Below are positions 58,005-64,000 of a stretch of 64,000 nt of DNA, piece after piece. The stretch is from Frigoribacterium endophyticum (GTDB lineage: Bacteria; Actinomycetota; Actinomycetes; Actinomycetales; Microbacteriaceae): positions 245,510-309,509 of the forward strand of contig NZ_JAAOYV010000002.1 of NCBI RefSeq assembly GCF_011759585.1, in the 5' to 3' direction. Each line of letters starts with the position of its first letter. Position 1 is the first letter of the stretch. Under the pieces are notes generated by a model that did no database searches, was not told the origin of the DNA, and saw only the letters and a program-made list of their open reading frames with translations. Made by a program: the position numbers and the translations under genes.

Positions 58005-58010
58005 AGCCTA
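58005..58010 (-). promoter_or_regulatory. -10 box of murI
   Basis: TAGGCT on the minus strand, ending 6 nt before the GTG at 57998. It lies where the -35 of the divergent promoter would be. Confidence 0.6.
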
Positions 58011-58026
58011 CCGGGCCCTCCGCCCG

Positions 58027-58032
58027 TAGGCT
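58027..58032 (+). promoter_or_regulatory. -10 box of pncB
   Basis: TAGGCT ending 7 nt before the GTG at 58040, facing away from the identical murI box 16 nt to the left. Confidence 0.6.
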
Positions 58033-58039
58033 GGGCCGC

Positions 58040-59329
58040 GTGACCAGTGCACTGCTGACCGACCGGTACGAGATCACCATGGTGGAGGCGGCCCTGCGGG
58101 CCGGCACCGCCCACCGCGAGAGCGTCTTCGAGCTCTTCGCGCGACGGCTGCCGGAGGGGCGGCGCTACGGCGTCGTCGCCGGCACGGGGCGCTTCCTCGC
58201 CGAGCTCTCCCGGTTCCGCTTCGGCGAGGCCGAGCTCGAGTGGCTGCGCGAGGGCCGCATCGTCGACGGCGCCACGCTCGACTGGCTCGCCGACTACCGG
58301 TTCTCGGGCACGATCCGCGGCTACGCCGAGGGCGAGGTCTACCTCCCCGGCTCGCCCCTGCTCGTGGTCGAGTCGACCTTCGCCGAGGGCGTGCTGCTCG
58401 AGACCCTCGCCCTGAGCGTCTTCAACTACGACTCGGCCGTGGCCAGCGCGGCCGCCCGGATGGTCTCCGCCGCGGACGGCCGCCCCCTCGCCGAGATGGG
58501 CTCGCGCCGCACCGGCGAGCGGAGCGCCGTCGCCGCCGCGCGAGCGGCGTACATCGCGGGCTTCGGCGCGACGAGCAACCTGGAGGCCGGTCGCACCTGG
58601 GGCGTCCCGACGATGGGCACGGCCGCCCACGCCTTCACGCTGCTGCACGACTCGGAGGAGGACGCCTTCCGGGCGCAGGTCGCGACCCTCGGCCCGGGCA
58701 CCACCCTGCTCGTCGACACCTACGACATCGAGGCTGCCGTCCGCACCGCGGTCGAGGTGGCGGGCACCGGCCTCGGGGCCGTCCGCATCGACAGCGGCGA
58801 CCTGCCCTCGCTGGTGGCCCAGGTGCGCCGCCAGCTCGACGACCTCGGTGCCACCGGCACCCGCATCACGGTGACGAACGACCTCGACGAGTACACGATC
58901 GCCGCCCTGCGCGCCGCCCCGGTCGACAGCTACGGCGTCGGCACGTCGGTCGTCTCCGGCTCGGGCCACCCCGCGGCCGGGATGGTCTTCAAGCTCGTCG
59001 CCCGGCAGGACGACGACGGCCGGTGGGTGTCGGTCGCCAAGAAGTCGGCCGACAAGGCGACGGTCGGCGGCCGCAAGTCGCCGGTGCGCACGCTGACGTC
59101 GGGGGTCGCGCAGCAGGAGGTCGTCCGTGTCGACGACGCCGAGCCCCGTGAGGGCGAGCGCGCGCTCCTGGTCGACCTCGTGGTCGACGGGGTGGTCGAC
59201 GACCGGTGGCTGGGCGAGGCGGGCACCCGGCGGGCGAGGGAGCACCGGGAGGCGGCGGTCGCGGAGCTGCCCGCGGGCGCCTTCCGGCTCGGTCGCGGCG
59301 AGCCCGTCCTGCCGACCGTCTACGAGTGA
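58040..59329 (+). CDS. pncB: Nicotinate phosphoribosyltransferase (429 aa)
   Basis: Converts nicotinate and PRPP to nicotinate mononucleotide in the NAD salvage pathway. Features: [72 protein letters not shown] with the phosphate-binding Arg, and IDSGDLPSLVAQVRRQLDD. The C-terminus carries the KSADKATVGGRKSP block of the actinobacterial form. GTG start is probably leaderless. A DUF3039 gene follows on the opposite strand. Confidence 0.95.
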   Translation: MTSALLTDRYEITMVEAALRAGTAHRESVFELFARRLPEGRRYGVVAGTGRFLAELSRFRFGEAELEWLREGRIVDGATLDWLADYRFSGTIRGYAEGEVYLPGSPLLVVESTFAEGVLLETLALSVFNYDSAVASAAARMVSAADGRPLAEMGSRRTGERSAVAAARAAYIAGFGATSNLEAGRTWGVPTMGTAAHAFTLLHDSEEDAFRAQVATLGPGTTLLVDTYDIEAAVRTAVEVAGTGLGAVRIDSGDLPSLVAQVRRQLDDLGATGTRITVTNDLDEYTIAALRAAPVDSYGVGTSVVSGSGHPAAGMVFKLVARQDDDGRWVSVAKKSADKATVGGRKSPVRTLTSGVAQQEVVRVDDAEPREGERALLVDLVVDGVVDDRWLGEAGTRRAREHREAAVAELPAGAFRLGRGEPVLPTVYE

Positions 59330-59339
59330 GGGGTGAGGG

Positions 59340-59600
59340 CTACTCGCCCTTCATCTTCTCGTAGATCTCCTTGCAGGTCGGGCAGACGGGGAACTTCTCC
59401 GGGTCGCGCCCCGGGGTCCACTTCTTGCCGCAGAGCGCCTTGACGGGCTTGCCGCTCAGCGCCGACTCCATGATCTTGTCCTTCTTCACGTAGTGCGAGA
59501 AGCGCTCGTGGTCGCCCGGGTCGATCGCCTCCTCGTTGAGGAGCTTCTCGAGCTCGCGATCGAGGACGTCGAGGCCACCGCCGGTTTCCGTGTTGCTCAT
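59340..59600 (-). CDS. DUF3039 family zinc-ribbon-like protein (86 aa)
   Basis: Small conserved actinobacterial protein. An N-terminal helix (LDVLDRELEKLLNEEAIDPGDHERFSHYVKKDKI) precedes ALCGKKWTPGRDPEKFPVCPTCKEIYEKMKG, in which C-x(n)-C-P-T-C could bind zinc. Function unknown. A TACGAT box ends 7 nt before the ATG at 59600, so it is probably leaderless. Convergent with pncB, 10 nt apart. Confidence 0.9.
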   Translation of the reverse strand: MSNTETGGGLDVLDRELEKLLNEEAIDPGDHERFSHYVKKDKIMESALSGKPVKALCGKKWTPGRDPEKFPVCPTCKEIYEKMKGE

Positions 59601-59607
59601 GGCGACC

Positions 59608-59613
59608 ATCGTA
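59608..59613 (-). promoter_or_regulatory. -10 box, probable leaderless start
   Basis: TACGAT on the minus strand ends 7 nt before the ATG at 59600. Confidence 0.6.
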
Positions 59614-59625
59614 CGTCGAGGCGAC

Positions 59626-61191
59626 TCAGCTGCGCAGCGTGAAGGCCAGCAGCTCCGGTGCGCGTCGGGCGAACACCCGGGCACCGACGAGGACGCCCAC
59701 GAGCAGGGCGACGAGGCCCACGCCGAGGCCGGCCGCGAACGACCAGGCGCCGGCCGGCTCGACACCGGCGAGCAGGTGGCGCCCGGCGAACCAGAAGGCG
59801 GGGCCGGTGAGCAGCAGGGCGCCGGCGATCATCGTGACCTGGGCGGTCACCGCCGCCCCGCCGTTCGCCTGCGGCTGCTGGAACGGGTCGTCGTGCGGGC
59901 GCACCGCCGGGTACGGCATGGCGGCCGACACGACGCTCGAGAGGCCGAGGCCGCTCAGCAGCAGCCCGGCGCTCACGCCGAGCTCGGGCAGCAGCGCCGT
60001 CCAGTCGCCGAAGCCCCACACCGCGACGAGCGAGCCCAGCACGACCAGGGGCACGCCGAGCAGCAGCGGGGGCGCGAGCCTCCCCACGCGGTCGGCGAGG
60101 CCTCGGGTGTCGGCCGCGACGTGCAGCCACAGCGCCGTGCTGTCGTACGCGACGTCGTTGTGGGGCAGGAACCCGAGGATGAGGCACATCAGCGGCACCG
60201 GCACGAGGGCGAGCCAGTGCCAGCTGACGCCCGCGATGCCGAGCGGGAGCACGAGCAGCGGCAGGATCGGCAGGATCACGAGCGACATGCGGTACCGCGC
60301 GTCGCGTGCCCAGTAGGTCAGGCTGCGGGCCGCGACCGCCCCCGTGGGGCTCGCGACGACGAAGTCGAACCAGCCGAGGCCGGTCGCCTCGTCGGCCACG
60401 TCGGGCTCGGGCTGGTCGACGAAGGCGCGGGCCACGAGGAGGCGCCAGGCCAGCCACAGCAGCGCCAGCGTCAGCAGCGCGACCGCCAGGTCGGCGACGA
60501 CCCGGCCCGTCTCGCCGGCGGCGGCGTGGCCCGGCAGCGCGAGCGCGGCGCCGAACGGCGTCCAGGCGAGCGAGTCGGCCACGACGCCCGTGCCCGACGA
60601 CCCCGGGAGGGACGCGCGGACGAGGTCGACGACCAGCGGCACGAGCAGCAGCGCGAGCACCACGCCGCCCGCGGCGAGGAACTGCCGCGACCGCTTCGTG
60701 GTCAGCACCACGGTGTTCACCGTCGAGGCGACGAGCAGCAGGCCGCAGGCCGTGAGCCCGGCCAGGACGGCGGCGACGACGGCCAGGCCGGCGACGTCGG
60801 CGCCGGAGTCCCACGACCGCACGTAGCCGGTCGACAGCACGAGCAGCGCGAGGGTCGGCAGGCCGACCAGGGAGCCCAGGGCGAGCCCCGCGGCGGCCGG
60901 CCCCTCCGGGACGCCCAGGACGGCCAGGCGACGAGGGTCGCTCCAGGCCGGCCGGACGGTCGCGAAGGGCACCACGGCGAAGCCGAGCATCAGCAGGGAC
61001 CCGCCGCCCACGACGAGCGCCCGCGTGTCGGAGAGGGGGGAGTCGCGGAGGCTGCCGACGAGGCCGGCCAGCGCGAGCGAGACGAGGAGGACGAGGAGGA
61101 CCGAGACCACGGAGATCGTGAGACGACGGGGGCCGAAGCGCACCGTGTTCGCGATCGTCTGCAGCCTCAGTCGGAGAAGCTCTGCAACCAT
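59626..61191 (-). CDS. ABC-2 type transporter permease (521 aa)
   Basis: Integral membrane partner of the ATPase encoded just upstream. About 14 hydrophobic segments are visible, with a soluble loop near residue 250-280 (ARAFVDQPEPDVADEATGLGWF) and a conserved YWARDARYRMSLVILPILPL stretch. ATG 61191 with GGAGGG 6 nt upstream; it overlaps the ATPase gene by 25 nt. The exporter's substrate is unknown; ABC-2 systems of this layout export lipids, peptides or drugs. Confidence 0.85.
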   Translation of the reverse strand: MVAELLRLRLQTIANTVRFGPRRLTISVVSVLLVLLVSLALAGLVGSLRDSPLSDTRALVVGGGSLLMLGFAVVPFATVRPAWSDPRRLAVLGVPEGPAAAGLALGSLVGLPTLALLVLSTGYVRSWDSGADVAGLAVVAAVLAGLTACGLLLVASTVNTVVLTTKRSRQFLAAGGVVLALLLVPLVVDLVRASLPGSSGTGVVADSLAWTPFGAALALPGHAAAGETGRVVADLAVALLTLALLWLAWRLLVARAFVDQPEPDVADEATGLGWFDFVVASPTGAVAARSLTYWARDARYRMSLVILPILPLLVLPLGIAGVSWHWLALVPVPLMCLILGFLPHNDVAYDSTALWLHVAADTRGLADRVGRLAPPLLLGVPLVVLGSLVAVWGFGDWTALLPELGVSAGLLLSGLGLSSVVSAAMPYPAVRPHDDPFQQPQANGGAAVTAQVTMIAGALLLTGPAFWFAGRHLLAGVEPAGAWSFAAGLGVGLVALLVGVLVGARVFARRAPELLAFTLRS

Positions 61192-62618
61192 TCCATGCCC
61201 TCCGTGACGGCGCGGCCGCCCGCGATCTCGACGAAGGCCTGCTCGAGCGACCGGCCCGCGCGGACCTCGTCGACGCTGCCGCTGGCGAGCACGTGGCCGT
61301 CGACGATGACCGCGACGCAGTCGCAGATGCGCTCGACGAGGTCCATGCTGTGGCTGGACAGGAGCACCGTCCCGCCGCCGGCGACGTAGCGCTGGAGCAC
61401 GTCGGTGACGGTCGCCGCCGACACGGGGTCGACGGACTCGAAGGGCTCGTCGAGCACCAGCACCCGCGGCGAGTGGATGACCGCCGCCGCCAGCGCGATC
61501 TTCTTCGTCATGCCGACGGAGTAGTCGCTCACGAGACGGCCGAGGGCGTCCTGCAGCCCGAACGCCGTCGCGAGGTCCGCCGACCGCTTGCGGGCCGTGG
61601 CGCCGTCGAGGCCCCGGAGGGTGGCGGAGTAGTAGAGGAGCTGCGCTCCGGTGAGCCGGTCGAAGAGGCGGAGCCGGTCGGGCAGCACGCCGAGGGCGCG
61701 CTTCGCGGCGGCGGGGTCGCTCCACACGTCGGCGCCGAGGACGGTGACGCTGCCCTCGTCGGGGCGGAGGAGGCCGGTGACGATCGAGAGGGTCGTGGTC
61801 TTGCCGGCGCCGTTGGGGCCGACGATGCCGTAGAAGGAGCCGGCCCGGACCTCGAGGTCGACGCCCTCGACGGCGACGGTGCCGCCGTAGCGCTTGCCGA
61901 CGCCCTTGATCGAGAGCACGACGGGGCGCTCGTCGGGGTCCGCCGCGGGCGCGTCGTCGGCACGGGCGCCCGACTCGGCGTCGGCGTCGGCGTCGGGTAC
62001 GGGAGAGGTGCTGTCGACGTCCGGCTCCGGATCGGTCGTGGGCCCCTGCTCGGGCTCGGGCTCGACGGCGGGCTCGGGCTCCGGCTCGACGGCGGGCTCG
62101 GGCTCCTGCTCGGGCTCCGGCTCGGGCTCCGGCTCCGGCTCGACGGCGGGCTCGGGCTCGACGGCGACCTCCGGCTCCGTCTCGACGACGGCCGCCTCCG
62201 CGGCTCGTGCCGCCACCGCGTCGTCCGCCCGGGCCGCGGCCTCGGCGTCGGCCTCCGCCTCCGCGGCCTCGGCAGCCGCGGCCGCGGCAGCCGCGGCGGC
62301 GCGGGCGCGAGCGTTGGCGGCGCGTGTCGCGGCGGCCTTCTTCGCCGCCGCCGACCGGTCGGCGGCCGTCCGCGTCGAGGCCGGCTTGCGCTTCGCGGAG
62401 GGTCGGGCGGCCCGGGCAGCGGCGGCGGCGGGTCGCTCGGCCGTGCCCGCCCCCGGCGTCGTGGCCTCCCCCGAGGCCTCGGCCCGCGCCTCCCCCGGCT
62501 CGTCGCCGGTCGTCACGTCGTCGCTCATGTCGTCCCCCCGGGGCAGCTCGGCGGCCCGTCCGCTCACGGTGGAGTCGGCATCGGCGACGTCGTCCTGATC
62601 GTCGCGCGCGAGGGCCAT
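61167..62618 (-). CDS. ABC transporter ATPase with long Ala/Glu-Pro-rich N-terminus (483 aa)
   Basis: The C-terminal 250 residues are an ABC-2 type nucleotide-binding domain: Walker A GPNGAGKTTT, a signature written YSVGMTKKIALA instead of LSGGQ, Walker B VLVLDEPFESVDP and the switch His in LSSHSMDL. The first 230 residues are low complexity: Ala/Arg/Lys-rich (PSAKRKPASTRTAADR, poly-Ala), then about 20 Glu-Pro repeats (VEPEPEPEPEPEQEP-type) and an acidic Ser/Asp stretch. No membrane segment there. ATG 62618 is supported by a TACGGT box 6 nt upstream. The tail may be a spacer or protein-binding arm; family ATPases are usually about 250-300 aa. Confidence 0.85.
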   Translation of the reverse strand: MALARDDQDDVADADSTVSGRAAELPRGDDMSDDVTTGDEPGEARAEASGEATTPGAGTAERPAAAAARAARPSAKRKPASTRTAADRSAAAKKAAATRAANARARAAAAAAAAAAEAAEAEADAEAAARADDAVAARAAEAAVVETEPEVAVEPEPAVEPEPEPEPEPEQEPEPAVEPEPEPAVEPEPEQGPTTDPEPDVDSTSPVPDADADAESGARADDAPAADPDERPVVLSIKGVGKRYGGTVAVEGVDLEVRAGSFYGIVGPNGAGKTTTLSIVTGLLRPDEGSVTVLGADVWSDPAAAKRALGVLPDRLRLFDRLTGAQLLYYSATLRGLDGATARKRSADLATAFGLQDALGRLVSDYSVGMTKKIALAAAVIHSPRVLVLDEPFESVDPVSAATVTDVLQRYVAGGGTVLLSSHSMDLVERICDCVAVIVDGHVLASGSVDEVRAGRSLEQAFVEIAGGRAVTEGMEWLQSFSD

Positions 62619-62624
62619 GTGCCC

Positions 62625-62630
62625 ACCGTA
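62625..62630 (-). promoter_or_regulatory. -10 box, probable leaderless start
   Basis: TACGGT on the minus strand ends 6 nt before the ATG at 62618. Confidence 0.6.
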
Positions 62631-62720
62631 CCAACGCCCCGGTGCCCCGGCGGCCCGGCGGCGCGCATCACGGAACGGTCACGACTCGGTCGCCACGAGA
62701 CGCCGAGCGGGGTCTGCCGG

Positions 62721-62726
62721 TAGTCT
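62721..62726 (+). promoter_or_regulatory. Putative -10 box of the nucleotidyltransferase gene
   Basis: TAGTCT with expected transcription start near 62733. No clear -35 is seen. Confidence 0.45.
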
Positions 62727-62913
62727 GTGCCGAGCACGATGACGTGTCCAGATCGAAGCTCCGCGGTGAACACCGCTCGAACACGAGACGAGGATCGACG
62801 CCCGGGACGGGCCCGATCCCCACCGGCGGGGCACCGGGAGAACGGCGACCAGTCCGCTCTCGCCCCCTCCGTCGCCAGACCACCGCCGACGGGGCAGACG
62901 CCAAGGAGACCCC

Positions 62914-63660
62914 GTGACCACGAACGCCTCGAGCAAGAACAGCAGCACCGACCGCGCCGCCGAGCTCGCGACCCAGCAGGTCGTCATCCTCGCCGCCGGC
63001 CTCGGCAGCCGCCTCGGCCGCTCGCTGCCCAAGTCGCTCACCGAGCTCAGCGACGGCCGCACGATCATGCAGCAGCAGTTCGAGAACATCCACGCCGCCT
63101 TCGGCCCCCGCGCCCGCGTCACCGTGGTCGTCGGGTACAAGTTCGAGCACATCGTCGAGGCCTTCCCCCACGCGTCGTTCGTCTACAACGAGCAGTACGA
63201 CCAGACCAACACGTCGAAGAGCCTCATGCGGGCGCTCCGCGCCAGCTCGGCCGGCGGCGTCCTCTGGATGAACGGCGACGTCGTCTTCGACCCCGAGGCG
63301 CTCCGCCGCGCCGCGCGCCTCGTCCGTGACGACCAGTCGTTCGTGACGGTCAACACCTCGAAGGTCTCCGACGAGGAGGTCAAGTACACGACCGACGCCG
63401 AGGGCTACATCGCCGAGCTCTCGAAGCAGGTCAAGCACGGCCTCGGCGAGGCCGTCGGCATCAACTACGTCTCCCGGGCCGACAAGCCCGCCCTGCTGCG
63501 CCAGCTCGGCAAGGTCGACGCGCAGGACTACTTCGAGCGCGGCATCGAACTGGCCATCGACCAGGACGGGCTACTCTTTGAGCCCGTGGACATCTCCGAC
63601 CTCTACGCCGTCGAGGTCGACTTCGCGGAGGACCTCGAGCGCGCGAACCTGTTCGTCTGA
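62914..63660 (+). CDS. NTP transferase/phosphocholine-cytidylyltransferase-like protein (248 aa)
   Basis: Nucleotidyltransferase of the sugar- or choline-phosphate group (NTP_transf_3 fold). VVILAAGLGSRLGRSLPKSLTEL carries the Gly-rich NTP loop and the conserved Lys; VLWMNGDVVFDPEALRRA has the metal-binding Asp. The later INYVSRADKPALLRQL and late Asp/Glu residues fit the C-terminal metal site. GTG 62914 with AAGGAG upstream. It precedes an ABC-2 polysaccharide-export permease by 93 nt, so it probably makes an activated precursor for a teichoic-acid-like or other phosphate-linked surface polymer. Confidence 0.88.
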   Translation: MTTNASSKNSSTDRAAELATQQVVILAAGLGSRLGRSLPKSLTELSDGRTIMQQQFENIHAAFGPRARVTVVVGYKFEHIVEAFPHASFVYNEQYDQTNTSKSLMRALRASSAGGVLWMNGDVVFDPEALRRAARLVRDDQSFVTVNTSKVSDEEVKYTTDAEGYIAELSKQVKHGLGEAVGINYVSRADKPALLRQLGKVDAQDYFERGIELAIDQDGLLFEPVDISDLYAVEVDFAEDLERANLFV

Positions 63661-63753
63661 CGGTCAGCCCGTCTGACCATCAGCACGTCCCGCGACCTGG
63701 CCGTCGAGGCTCGCCCTGCCCCCCCGAGGTGTCCCTGACCGCAGAGGACACCC

Positions 63754-64000
63754 GTGAGCACAGCCCAGGCCGAGCGCCCTCGGCGATCGTCGTCGGCGCG
63801 CTACCGCCAGACCCTGTGGCTCCTGACGAGCCGTGACCTCAAGGTCCGGTACAGCACCTCGGCGTTGGGCTACGTGTGGTCGATCCTCGACCCGCTGGTC
63901 ATGGCGGGGATCTACTTCTTCGTCTTCCAGGTGGTGTTCCGCCGGTCGGTGGGCGACGACCCCTACATCGTCTTCCTCCTCAGCGGCCTCCTGCCCTGGA
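63754..64000 (+). CDS. ABC-2 type polysaccharide/polyol-phosphate export permease (partial, 5' end)
   Basis: Only the first 82 residues are in the window. MSTAQAERPRRSS begins a charged tail, then YRQTLWLLTSRDLKVRYSTSALGYVWSILDPLVMAGIYFFVF-type sequence: the RDLKVRY and LGY.W..L.PL motifs are the hallmark of Wzm/TagG-type O-antigen or teichoic acid exporters. The second membrane segment follows in YIVFLLSGLLPW. GTG 63754 has AGAGGA upstream. The ATPase partner and glycosyltransferases would be expected to the right of the window. Confidence 0.9.
   Translation, partial: MSTAQAERPRRSSSARYRQTLWLLTSRDLKVRYSTSALGYVWSILDPLVMAGIYFFVFQVVFRRSVGDDPYIVFLLSGLLPW

Larger units (their letters stand above)
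62619..62913. other. Divergent intergenic region with a long leader
   Basis: No gene seen in 295 nt. It holds the -10 boxes at 62625-62630 (minus) and 62721-62726 (plus), leaving about 180 nt of leader before the nucleotidyltransferase GTG. The leader includes CCGTCG/CGACGG and CCCC/GGGG pairs that could fold; no known riboswitch is recognised. Confidence 0.45.

Noticed and set aside
62040-62180. Regular Glu-Pro-coding repeat considered as a DNA repeat array
   Set aside because: It stays in frame within the ABC ATPase gene and is explained as a low-complexity protein segment.
63662-63678. GGTCAG/CTGACC stem after the nucleotidyltransferase
   Set aside because: Only 6 bp with a 5-nt loop; too weak to call a terminator, and the next gene is probably in the same operon.

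Overview
This is a very GC-rich (about 72% by eye), densely coded chromosomal window with frequent GTG starts, many 4-nt ATGA/GTGA gene overlaps and TANNNT -10 hexamers. The gene families (RNase PH-RdgB-MurI, DUF3097, DUF3039, DUF7882-like, DUF6412-like, gatCAB, a polyprenol-phosphate mannose synthase, a glgX/treX-treY-treZ cluster, class F sortase) point to a high-GC actinobacterium, most likely Microbacteriaceae. Family calls come from remembered motifs and lengths; no database search was run. I see no insertion sequence, prophage or CRISPR array.

Layout. 1-1.2 kb: end of a TPP-riboswitch-controlled thiamine-precursor ECF transporter (ykoE, partial ykoD), divergent from a ribbon-helix-helix/Doc toxin-antitoxin pair. 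1.8-4.6 kb: a nucleotide-sugar-epimerase-like protein and a secreted subtilase. 4.7-11.1 kb: glycogen-to-trehalose cluster (debranching enzyme, TreY, TreZ), closed by a 20-bp-stem terminator shared with the opposite strand. 11.2-18.6 kb (minus): a surface-polysaccharide-like cluster with a processive GT2, a GT39-type membrane glycosyltransferase, a DUF4397 secreted protein, an anchored GH8 glycosidase, a class F sortase and a polyprenol-phosphate mannosyltransferase. 18.8-31 kb: aldo/keto reductase, YceI, a second-type YidC with a DUF6412-like partner, two paralogous acyl-CoA ligases around signal peptidase I, an MpaB-type oxygenase and an SDR, then a PadR regulator with an AarF/UbiB kinase. 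31-44 kb: small conserved hypotheticals, SRPBCC proteins, an ArsR-like regulator coupled to an MFS pump, a serine hydrolase, a tightly overlapped SDR/FAD-oxidoreductase/SRPBCC operon, a Gly-rich protein, a DedA protein and several DUFs. 44-53 kb: gatCAB (with two downstream DUF genes), a DUF1023-type hydrolase, ligA and mnmA. 53-64 kb: MFS, tRNA-Leu(UAG), a second DedA protein, murI-rph-rdgB, a divergent nicotinate phosphoribosyltransferase, DUF3039, an ABC-2 exporter whose ATPase has a long Ala/Glu-Pro-rich N-terminus, and the start of a probable polysaccharide/teichoic-acid export locus (nucleotidyltransferase plus ABC-2 permease).

Two window-wide patterns stand out. At least twelve genes have a TANNNT hexamer ending exactly 6 or 7 nt before the start codon with no room for a Shine-Dalgarno site, as expected for leaderless mRNAs. 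An exact 13-mer (GGAGGCGCGGTGC or its complement) occurs six times, in genes and in gaps, including one pair forming a long inverted repeat. The cluster at 11.2-18.6 kb is the best candidate for a poorly described system.
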